From contig JAEYWW010000227.1 of NCBI GenBank assembly GCA_023428805.1, positions 1 through 12,368 of the forward strand: a stretch of DNA of 12,368 bases. The letters are read 5' to 3'. Shown one piece after another: positions 1 through 6,524 of this stretch (within the stretch, counting starts at the first letter, position 1; each line of letters begins with the position of its first letter). The notes beneath the pieces were generated by a model that saw nothing but the letters and a program-made list of their open reading frames with translations, did not search any database and was not told the origin of the DNA. The position numbers and the translations under genes are program-made. This DNA is from Armatimonadota bacterium (GTDB taxonomy: Bacteria; Armatimonadota; Fimbriimonadia; Fimbriimonadales; Fimbriimonadaceae).

Positions 1-1
1 A

Positions 2-86
2 AGCACCAAGGTGCTCACTCCAGAGCTCGACCCAGGTCGAGCACTCCGACAGACCTGCACCTCTGGAGAGGTGCACCACCCGGTGG
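2..86. repeat. Row of four short perfect palindromes
   Basis: Four perfect inverted repeats follow one another: AGCACC/GGTGCT with 2 bases between (2-15), GCTCGACC/GGTCGAGC with 2 between (25-42), TGCACCTCT/AGAGGTGCA with 2 between (56-75), and CCACC/GGTGG with 1 between (76-86). The outer arm sequences differ from unit to unit, but each unit pairs perfectly and each contains an inner ACC opposite GGT. The linkers after the first two units both contain CACTCC. No gene is visible here, and the short open frame that runs through it has no recognisable protein character. The array may continue beyond the left edge. It could be part of the repeat element that follows, a structured RNA, or a product of template switching. 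The palindromes are certain; the role is unknown. Confidence 0.7.
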
Positions 87-98
87 CGGCTCATGTCA

Positions 99-217
99 TG
101 GAGTGCGGCGAGGCATCGCCGCTTTCACTTGCGGCGGAGCCGCCCCCGCTGCCTGGATCGAAGAGCAACAGGCCGCCTCCGGCGGAAGTGAAAGCGGTCA
201 TATCTGACCGCACTCCA
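99..217. repeat. REP-like structured palindromic element
   Basis: The outer arms TGGAGTGCGG (99-108) and CCGCACTCCA (208-217) are perfect complements. An inner pair of 12-base arms, at 119-130 and 186-197, is also perfect. Between outer and inner arms sit two side hairpins, GGCGA/TCGCC (107-120) and GGTCA/TGACC (196-209). The interior holds two more: GGCGG/CCGCC (133-144) and CCGCC/GGCGG (173-185). The whole unit can fold into a multi-branched cruciform or RNA. This architecture resembles REP/BIME elements mobilised by RAYT (Y1-type) transposases in bacteria, but no transposase is in the window. Family assignment is by architecture only. Confidence 0.65.
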
Positions 218-220
218 AGC

Positions 221-264
221 CACTCCATGGAGTGCGCGATCGCTGGCGTCGCGCTTTCGACTCC
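221..264. repeat. Partial, diverged second copy of the REP-like element
   Basis: A perfect 14-bp palindrome, CACTCCATGGAGTG (221-234), is followed by GCGCGA (234-239) pairing with TCGCGC (249-254) and then GCTTTCGACTCC. The order ATGGAGTGCG, side hairpin, CGCTTTC matches the left arm of the element at 99-217, but the side hairpin has different bases with pairing kept. No matching right arm is visible, so this copy is truncated or degenerate. Confidence 0.5.
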
Positions 265-337
265 CCAAGACTGAGTCTGGGTTGAGCCGATTCAGATGCC
301 CATTGCGCGCGCGGAGAGTTCGTGCGGTTCGGAACCA

Positions 338-961
338 TCAAAGTGCATCAAACTTGGGAAAGGATAGAGCGACAGTTGTGCCCTTCCCATGTTCACTTGT
401 CATATCGATGGTTCCTTTATGGTGCTCGACAATGGACTTGACAACGGCCAATCCCAACCCTGTTCCGCCATGATCTCTCGATCTTGACCGATCAACTTGA
501 TAGAACCGATCAAAGACTCTTGCCACGTCTTCAGGAGGGATTCCCTCACCCGTATCCTCTACAATAAACCTCACGTACTTTTCCGCTGTTTGACAAGAGA
601 GCGCAACCATCTCGCATGCAGTCGTGTGGCGAAGTGCATTCTCCAGGAGATTGACCAGGGCACGTCGGACGGCATCGGCCTCACACGAGAACAACGCTCT
701 CTGCTCAACCGCATGGAAAATCACTCTCTCGCAACCAACTATCTCAAGCGCTGAACGTGCAATATCATTCGCATCGACGACCGGCAAGTCTTCCGGCGCA
801 TCATTGCCAAACTTGGCCAAGATGAGAAGGTCGCGCACGATGAGAATCATCCGATCTGCGGCCTGGTCAATTCCTTTCAGCGCATCTATTGCTGATTCAA
901 GGCTGAGAGGGCCAGCCTGATGTGCGATTGATGAGCCAGATTCCGCCGACGCAGGTAAATA
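338..961 (-). pseudogene. Sensor histidine kinase, C-terminal fragment
   Basis: The frame encodes the end of a two-component sensor kinase. Counted from the only ATG (850), the HATPase_c domain shows an N-box (NLLENALRHT, residues 67-76), a G1 box (VEDTGEGIP, 97-105), an F-box region (VFDRFYQVDRSRS, 112-124) and a G2 box (GGTGLGLAVVKS, 128-139). The frame stays open upstream of 850 to a stop at 962-964, and about 25 of those codons still read like the second helix of a HisKA domain, ending in a DRMILIVRDLLILAK helix. The H-box with the phosphorylated His, the sensor region and the membrane segments are absent, so it cannot work as a normal kinase. A 170-aa protein starting at 850 could still be made, but I see no convincing ribosome site. 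The break lies within about 50 bases of the decayed tRNA at 974-1037. GC content looks lower than in most of the right half. Confidence 0.8.
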
Positions 962-973
962 TCAGCGCAAAAG

Positions 974-1037
974 GAGCCAGGGATAGCGCTGCAATCGCAC
1001 TGCAGAGGTCGTGGGTTCAAACCCATCATCTCCACCA
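974..1037 (+). pseudogene. Decayed tRNA-Ala(CGC) or its 3' half (attachment-site scar)
   Basis: An anticodon arm CTGCA-ATCGCAC-TGCAG (989-1005) has five perfect pairs and a seven-base loop with U33, anticodon CGC (996-998) and A37. It is followed by the variable bases AGGTC, a T-arm GTGGG-TTCAAA-CCCAT (1011-1026) one base short in the loop, a 3' acceptor strand CATCTCC, discriminator A1034 and an encoded CCA (1035-1037). U70 in the acceptor strand fits the tRNA-Ala identity pair. Upstream, the D-arm is recognisable only with several small deletions (AGCC, AGGGATAG), and there is no 5' acceptor strand of the GGGGATG type, so this is not a working gene. 3' halves of tRNA genes are the usual target of tyrosine-recombinase elements. 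The CCA lies 6 bases from the res stop codon. Confidence 0.65.
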
Positions 1038-1043
1038 ACAGGT

Positions 1044-3653
1044 TCAAGGTTCTTTCCTGAGGAGCCTGCTGATATCTTCCTTCCAATTCGCCTCGGCGAT
1101 CACTTGAGCACCGTATGAATGGGCAGTCTCGAAGAGGCGCAACTGACCAATGGGGAGATCTGACTGCCGTTCAGAAGTCTTAGTGAGCTTGTCCATCAAT
1201 TCACTTTTATAGTTCGTATCCAAGTTGCCCGCGAGTTGATCACCCTTGGTCTCGATGACAAGATACTGGTCCTTGCCCTTTGCGATAACAAAGTCTGGAT
1301 AGACCCGTTTGCGCCGCCAGCCCTGCAGGCCATAAGCGGTGCCGCGAACCGCGTTGCGGTACCACCATGTCACCGTCTCTTGTTCGTCCAAAAAGACCGC
1401 CACCGGACCTTCGAGATTGTTGAATTCCTTCTCGTAAATCGGCACCATCAATGATCGTTTCAAATCTTCATCCAGATGATTGCGAAGCTTTCTGACACCT
1501 GCGCTGATCGAAACCAGCTCCTTTTTGGGCAAGGGCCATCCGTGAACCGGAGAGAGCCTGAAGACAATCCGATTCGTCGAAAGATCGTCCTCGAAGACTT
1601 TTTTCGCCGCTTTGTCTACCGCCGTTCGAACTCGTGTCGACAAACCGTTGAGCACATATGCCTGATGCGCTCCCAGAACCTCATCAGTCCATCCTTCGGA
1701 GCGCAGGAAGTCCAGAAAATTCGTCAAAACACTGTAGGCGACCCAGGCATTCGGGATGTCGTCGAGAAGATTCCGGATCGCAAACTCAAAGTCGAATTCT
1801 CTCGCCACCTTTCCGGCTTCGACCGTATCCACCCGCGACCAAGGTAGGTCGTCAACGGACTTCTTGAATACGAGGCCATACGTCTCGGCGGAGGCGGGCG
1901 TCATGTCGCCTTTCACCATCTTGATCTCCAGATTCTCCCAATCCAGCCTGCCCAAAATGTCCGCCTCCCAGTCGAGGTGTCGGAGTTTGTCTCCGCCTTC
2001 GTGAACCATCACTTCCGGCAGGTAGTAGTCCAGCCCTTCAAATGCCGACTGCCGCACCCGGGTGACCGTGGTCACTTCCCGACTTGTGCCGTCAGAAAAA
2101 TGTGCGACCAAATCGCCCATTCCGGCTTCTTCAAGACCCTTTTGGACCGCATCCGTCACCAGCTTGGTCTCGACGCGGTTGGTGAAGACATAGCATTGGT
2201 CAAGCGCCTCGACTCCCGTCCTCTTCACATAGGGTTGACGCAGAATCCGGCCAATCAACTGCGTCATCGCGGCGGCGTTTCGGTTGGCAGCCAGGGCGCA
2301 GAGCACGTAGGCGAAGGGACAGTCCCAACCCTCCTGCAGGGCCGCTTTGGTGATGATGACCCGCGTTGGGTTGCCCGGCTTCATGAGATCGCCCGGCGGG
2401 AATTCCGCGAGGTCATTCTGCTCGCTTGTCTTGATCCTGATGGCCTCCTCAGGAAGACCACGGTTCAAAAACCACTGCCTGACGTGCTCCGAATGAATCT
2501 CATCTCCACCAACATGATCCACGCCCGTCCTCTCCACCTGCACCAGCAGGATGGGGCGGATGTAGGTCCCGCCATTCGCAAGATGCATCTCCGCCTCCTT
2601 CTGCAGCTCTTCAACCTTCTGCCAGGCTTCGGCGAGCGCGGAAAATGGATGTGTGTCTGCGGTGATCTTTCCAACGAGAGGCTGCTTGATCATCTCCTCG
2701 TCCCGCAGCTGCGTTCCGGTGATGTCGATCAGGATGTTCGCCGTTCTTCGAAAGCCGGAAGCATCAGGCTTGACTGCATCTTTTGGCGTGGCGGTCAGTT
2801 CTACGACCATGCTGGGGTTGAATCCGTAGAGCGTCTGGTGGGCGAGCGGACTGAATCCCTTGTGCCCTTCGTCTAGAATGATAATGGGCCGAACCAGGCG
2901 GAGCGCATTGCCCAAACTCGCCCGCACCAGCCCGACCTGCGTTTCGTCCCCCTCATCGTCGGCGAGGATGGTCGCAACGTCTACGGTATCAAGATTCGGG
3001 ATATCACGTTTCATCGCCTCATGAGCCAAGCGGTCGTCTTCATCCGGCAGAAAGCCGTTGACATTCCCCCGGTCCTGAAACATTTTCAGCTTGCTCACCG
3101 CGTCCTGCCGATTGGCCGACGGCAGCATGAGCAGAAGAATGGTCAGATTCGCCTTGAGGTCCGCACGGTGGATGGGTGAATCCTTTTCGAGGACCTGCAC
3201 CCGGTTGCCGCTCGCCACGTCGAGCATCTTGCGCAACGCATGCTCCCGATCCATCAGAGCTGCCTTGGTCTGGGTGTAGATCGCTTCGCTCGGCACAATC
3301 CAAAGCACCAGTTTCTCGCCCTTGGGTTCGAGATAGCGGTCCAGGATGCGGGCCACGGTCTGCACCCCAAGATAAGTCTTGCCCCCGCCCGTCGGCACTT
3401 TCAGCGTGAAGTTTGGGACGGGATCGCCATTTCCCGTCTTGCGGGGGCTGAAGGGCCGGTTGCTTCGGATCGTCCCGTCGTCGCGGAGCTTTTTCCAAGC
3501 CACTTCGCTGAAGTCGGACGCGGCCATGAAGATTCCCGGATTTTGCTTGATGACATCCTGGGCGGTATGCCACTTCGTCAATTCTTCGCGGAGCACGCTG
3601 AGGTACTTGTCCACAACCTCGATGGCGTCCTTCTGGAATTCCTTGGCTTGCAT
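1044..3653 (-). CDS. res: Type III restriction endonuclease, Res subunit
   Basis: This is the ATP-dependent helicase and nuclease subunit of a Type III restriction system, which cuts unmodified DNA after recognition through Mod. The SF2 helicase part has Walker A VPTGGGKTYLG (residues 86-96), a Walker B box IIILDEGHKG (257-266) with the DEGH variant usual in Res proteins, motif III LTATPK (286-291), the TKAALQEGWDCPFAYVLCAL block (435-454) and an arginine-finger motif QLIGRILRQ (465-473). Near the C-terminus a PD-(D/E)XK nuclease is visible as YPDFVIA...VIETKG, giving D787, E801 and K803. All key residues are present, so the gene looks intact. At 869 aa it is somewhat shorter than EcoP15I Res (roughly 970 aa). 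The ATG start lies 3 bases after the mod stop, so the two are cotranscribed and probably translationally coupled. The 3' third has lower GC than the 5' part. Confidence 0.93.
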   Translation of the reverse strand: MQAKEFQKDAIEVVDKYLSVLREELTKWHTAQDVIKQNPGIFMAASDFSEVAWKKLRDDGTIRSNRPFSPRKTGNGDPVPNFTLKVPTGGGKTYLGVQTVARILDRYLEPKGEKLVLWIVPSEAIYTQTKAALMDREHALRKMLDVASGNRVQVLEKDSPIHRADLKANLTILLLMLPSANRQDAVSKLKMFQDRGNVNGFLPDEDDRLAHEAMKRDIPNLDTVDVATILADDEGDETQVGLVRASLGNALRLVRPIIILDEGHKGFSPLAHQTLYGFNPSMVVELTATPKDAVKPDASGFRRTANILIDITGTQLRDEEMIKQPLVGKITADTHPFSALAEAWQKVEELQKEAEMHLANGGTYIRPILLVQVERTGVDHVGGDEIHSEHVRQWFLNRGLPEEAIRIKTSEQNDLAEFPPGDLMKPGNPTRVIITKAALQEGWDCPFAYVLCALAANRNAAAMTQLIGRILRQPYVKRTGVEALDQCYVFTNRVETKLVTDAVQKGLEEAGMGDLVAHFSDGTSREVTTVTRVRQSAFEGLDYYLPEVMVHEGGDKLRHLDWEADILGRLDWENLEIKMVKGDMTPASAETYGLVFKKSVDDLPWSRVDTVEAGKVAREFDFEFAIRNLLDDIPNAWVAYSVLTNFLDFLRSEGWTDEVLGAHQAYVLNGLSTRVRTAVDKAAKKVFEDDLSTNRIVFRLSPVHGWPLPKKELVSISAGVRKLRNHLDEDLKRSLMVPIYEKEFNNLEGPVAVFLDEQETVTWWYRNAVRGTAYGLQGWRRKRVYPDFVIAKGKDQYLVIETKGDQLAGNLDTNYKSELMDKLTKTSERQSDLPIGQLRLFETAHSYGAQVIAEANWKEDISRLLRKEP

Positions 3654-3656
3654 GGC

Positions 3657-5462
3657 TCAGTCCGTGTGGCCCCGGAACAGGGCGAGAGGGAGCGGAACGT
3701 GCTCGATCTCGATGTTCTCCTGGCGCAGAATCTTGGTGCCGACGTATTTGGCCGGGCTATAGACTCGGTGCCGTCCCTGCTTGTCGCTGGCGTGGATCGC
3801 GCGGGCGTTTTCCAGGGTGAGGGCCGAGTCGGCGCTCGACAAATACTTACGGTCAGGACGATACAGGAGCCAGATGTGCATCCCGTCGGCGGTGCCGAGG
3901 TAGTGATCCTTCACGTCGTCGGGCATGGCGCGGTGCTCCAGCTTGTTCTTGTCCAGCCCCGCCAGATAGATGATGTAGTCGGCCACATCGGCCCGTTCCG
4001 GCAGCGCGCCGCCCGAGAGGAGCTTGTCGAGTTCGATGGGGCGTCCCAATTCGCAGTAGGTGAATGCGCCGCCCAGCCCCGGAGCCTGCTCCTCCACATT
4101 CCGAACGCCGATCACCTTGAGGACGCCATTGTCCACTTTGGTTTCGATGCTGTCGTAGTCGGCCTCGTGCAGAGCCTTGGCGTCGAGGGCTTCCTGCGCC
4201 AGCGCGTCACCCTTGCGGATTTCGGTCCAGGTGAGCTTCTTCTCGTAAAGCGTTTCGCGCTGGGAGCCTTGGTAGGGATATCCGTTGATCACCCGCCGCA
4301 CCCGCTCGGCGGTGAGGGTGTCGGCATAGTCTTCCATTTCGACAAGGATGAATTTTCGATCTCCGCCAGCCTGTAGGGCCGAGTGCGCTGTCGTACCGGA
4401 GCCAGCAAAGGAATCTAGGATGGTATCGCCTTCGGAGGTCGCTAATTCGACTATCCGCTTGATTAGTTGGGTTGGCTTCGGTGTGGCAAAGGGGTCTTCA
4501 GGAAATATATTACGCAACTGAGTTCTGGCCGTTCGTGTTTGTTCAACCTCGTTGGCCTTCCAAATTGTTCTCGGCACAGAAGTGTCTCGTGTTTCGGCCC
4601 GAAATCTCTTCAGCATTGGCATCCGATAGTTGCCCGTTTTGCCCCACCATAGCCTATTTTCATGGATGTTCTTTTCAGTTTGCTCCTTGCTATAAGCCCA
4701 GACCCGGTCGACCCGAGGCCAAACTTCATCACCCGTAACGGGGTGGGTGATTGGGTAGTAAAGGCTAGGGCGTTCCTCTGAATTCTTGTTACATTTATAA
4801 TCGCCTTGGCGCCACGGACCCCTAGGATCGTCGTCCGGATTGCTATAGGCTTCTTCAGAGTTACTCGTGCGAGGCATCCTGTTCAACACCATGCTTTCCG
4901 CGGACTTTCCATATACGAGCAAGTGGTCATGATCGGAAGAAAAGTTCTGGGCGTCATTTCGTGCACTGGAAGTTTTTTCCCAAACGACATTCGCGATAAA
5001 ATTGTCTTCTCCGAACACTTCGTCTAGCATCATCCGCGCCCGGTGCACTTCGTTGTCATCTAACGTGATCCATATGCTCCCCGTCTCAGCCAGCAACTCC
5101 CGAAGTAACTTCAGCCTCGGCCACATCATGCAGCACCATTTGTCGTGGCGCAGGGCGTCCTCCACGCCGACAGGGTTCTCGGTGAACCAAGCTTTGATCA
5201 CCGGGCTATTGACGTTGTCGTTGTAGCTCCATCCCTCATTGCCGGTGTTGTAGGGCGGATCGATGAAGATGCAGTCCACCTTGCCCGCATACATGGGCAG
5301 GAGCGCCTTGAGGGCCTCCAGGTTGTCGCCGTGGATGATGAGGTTGCCCGTCAGGTCCGGCTCCCCGATCCCCTTCTCGGGCACGGGCACCAGCGGCCGG
5401 TAGGGAACGGTCAGATGATGGTTCCTCACGAACTCCTTCCCCTTGAAATCCAACTCCGGCAT
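3657..5462 (-). CDS. mod: Type III DNA methyltransferase, Mod subunit
   Basis: This is a beta-class N6-adenine DNA methyltransferase that sets the specificity of the Type III system and protects host DNA. The catalytic motif IV IDPPYNTG (residues 67-74) precedes the AdoMet-binding motif I DSFAGSGTTAHS (350-361), the beta-class order. An N-terminal block, KGKEFVRNHHLTVPYRPL (7-24), matches the usual start of this family and supports the ATG at 5462. The target recognition domain is expected between motifs IV/VIII and I, and that stretch has lower GC than the rest of the gene. Residues about 390-601 form the C-terminal part that contacts Res and the partner Mod. It is the first gene of a two-gene operon with res. 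The roughly 210 bases upstream hold no gene that I recognise. I saw no long homopolymer or tandem repeat that would suggest phase variation. Confidence 0.93.
   Translation of the reverse strand: MPELDFKGKEFVRNHHLTVPYRPLVPVPEKGIGEPDLTGNLIIHGDNLEALKALLPMYAGKVDCIFIDPPYNTGNEGWSYNDNVNSPVIKAWFTENPVGVEDALRHDKWCCMMWPRLKLLRELLAETGSIWITLDDNEVHRARMMLDEVFGEDNFIANVVWEKTSSARNDAQNFSSDHDHLLVYGKSAESMVLNRMPRTSNSEEAYSNPDDDPRGPWRQGDYKCNKNSEERPSLYYPITHPVTGDEVWPRVDRVWAYSKEQTEKNIHENRLWWGKTGNYRMPMLKRFRAETRDTSVPRTIWKANEVEQTRTARTQLRNIFPEDPFATPKPTQLIKRIVELATSEGDTILDSFAGSGTTAHSALQAGGDRKFILVEMEDYADTLTAERVRRVINGYPYQGSQRETLYEKKLTWTEIRKGDALAQEALDAKALHEADYDSIETKVDNGVLKVIGVRNVEEQAPGLGGAFTYCELGRPIELDKLLSGGALPERADVADYIIYLAGLDKNKLEHRAMPDDVKDHYLGTADGMHIWLLYRPDRKYLSSADSALTLENARAIHASDKQGRHRVYSPAKYVGTKILRQENIEIEHVPLPLALFRGHTD
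4441..5040 (-). other. Low-GC tract in mod over the target recognition domain
   Basis: A hand count gives 298 G+C in these 600 bases (about 50%). Sample 60-base rows on either side (4021-4080 and 5281-5340) each give 38 of 60 (63%). The tract covers Mod residues about 141-340, which lie between catalytic motif IV and AdoMet motif I, where beta-class enzymes carry their DNA recognition domain. The exact edges are set by the counting rows, not by a breakpoint analysis. Confidence 0.6.
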
Positions 5463-5673
5463 GGAGTGACAGTCTAACCGGATTCTCCCCAGAGATTGGG
5501 CATTCCCGGGTGAGATTCAATGCAAAACTCTCCTCTCACCCACAAGCGACGAGATCAGGAATCAGGCAGCCCGATGCATCCAGGAATCTCCGTTTTTCAG
5601 TTCAAAGCAATTCTGATTTGTCCGTCATGCCAGGAGCGGAATGACCTGTGGGGTGGTGGGTATCTGCGCTTGA

Positions 5674-6459
5674 TCAGAACTTGATTCCGTTTTGAATGGC
5701 AAGTGCGACTGCGTCGGGTCCTGCGGGGTATCTCAGTTTTTCGGATCCATCGGTCGCGGCCTCCCACACGGCCTGGGCCACGTCGGATTCCTTGGTCGTC
5801 ATCGCAGGCTGGCCAAAGGCCGACAGGATCGGCCCTGCAAATGGCATGTACGGTTCCGGGATGGCGTCCTCAATCTTGACATCGGTGTTTGCCGTAAACC
5901 GCGTTGTCGGGCCATAGCCTGGTTCAACAAGCTTGACGCGAACTCCGAAATCGCGCAGCTCAAACGCGAGGGAGGCGGTGAATCCTTCAATCGCGGTCTT
6001 GCTTGCGGTGTACACCGAAACCAGCGGCATCAGTTCAAGCGTGGCGCTTGAGGTGATGTTGATGATGAGCCCCGATCCGCGTGTGCGGAATTGCGGGATC
6101 ACGGCCTGGCTCATGGCGATCACACCGAGCGTATTGGTGTCAAAAATCTGGCGGACCTTCTCCATCTTTGTGGCTTCGAGGGCGCCCATAAGCCCAATGC
6201 CCGCGTTGTTGACCAGAACATCGATCGGCCCAATCTCATCCATTGCGGCTTGAATGCTCTCTTCCCGAGTCACATCCAGCGCGACGAGACTCACCCGGGC
6301 AGATTCTGGAAGGAGGTCCTTGCGGGGAGTCCGCATTGAGGCAGCGACATTCCAGCCTTCGGCATGGAAGCGCCGCGCTGTTTCAAGGCCATACCCCGAC
6401 GAACATCCCGTGATGAGGATCGTTTTTTCTGAGTTTTGGGTTGTTTCCACACTCTTCAC
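5674..6459 (-). CDS. Short-chain dehydrogenase/reductase (SDR family)
   Basis: A classical SDR oxidoreductase of 261 aa, the usual length, acting in the cytoplasm on an unknown alcohol or carbonyl substrate with NAD(P)H. It shows the Rossmann motif TGCSSGYG (residues 17-24), the adenine-site D62 in LDVT, NNAG (84-87), the structural N109, the catalytic S137 and the YTASK motif (Y150, K154). The start is GTG at 6459. The upstream ATG on this strand is out of frame and meets a stop at once. An arginine follows the first strand (SMRTP, 41-45), which often goes with NADP preference, but this is only suggestive. The AraC-type gene is divergent with 65 bases between the two starts, so it probably controls this gene. 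Nothing here points to a specific pathway. Confidence 0.88.
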   Translation of the reverse strand: MKSVETTQNSEKTILITGCSSGYGLETARRFHAEGWNVAASMRTPRKDLLPESARVSLVALDVTREESIQAAMDEIGPIDVLVNNAGIGLMGALEATKMEKVRQIFDTNTLGVIAMSQAVIPQFRTRGSGLIINITSSATLELMPLVSVYTASKTAIEGFTASLAFELRDFGVRVKLVEPGYGPTTRFTANTDVKIEDAIPEPYMPFAGPILSAFGQPAMTTKESDVAQAVWEAATDGSEKLRYPAGPDAVALAIQNGIKF

Positions 6460-6492
6460 TCTATCGCACGCATTTTGGATGACTGCTTTGTT

Positions 6493-6521
6493 TAGTCCTG
6501 TTTTTTTCAGCTATAGTCCTG
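6493..6521. promoter_or_regulatory. Direct repeat TAGTCCTG, likely AraC-family operator
   Basis: TAGTCCTG occurs at 6493-6500 and again at 6514-6521, exactly 21 bases apart, in the space between the divergent SDR and AraC-type genes. AraC itself binds two directly repeated half-sites with 21-bp periodicity (araI1-I2), so this is a natural binding site for the neighbouring regulator. A -10-like TATAGT (6512-6517) overlaps the right copy in the direction of the regulator gene, so binding there could repress the regulator itself. Confidence 0.5.
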
Positions 6522-6524
6522 ATT

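Noticed and set aside
2..86. CRISPR array
   Set aside because: Units are palindromes with different sequences and irregular spacing; there are no identical repeats, no spacers of constant length and no cas genes.
11..274. Small protein gene (87 aa) at the left end
   Set aside because: The frame runs through the palindromes and REP-like element; the residues are a translation of the repeats, which is a common mis-annotation of such elements.
1977..2876. Long plus-strand open frame (299 aa) inside res
   Set aside because: It is antisense to conserved helicase motifs of Res, has no recognisable domain, and arises from the high GC content.
3240..4376. Plus-strand open frame (378 aa) spanning the res/mod junction
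   Set aside because: It lies antisense to both restriction genes and shows no domain; the minus-strand frames have full catalytic motifs.
3657..5462. Phase-variable repeat tract in mod
   Set aside because: Type III mod genes often carry tandem repeats that switch them on and off, but I saw no homopolymer or tandem repeat long enough.
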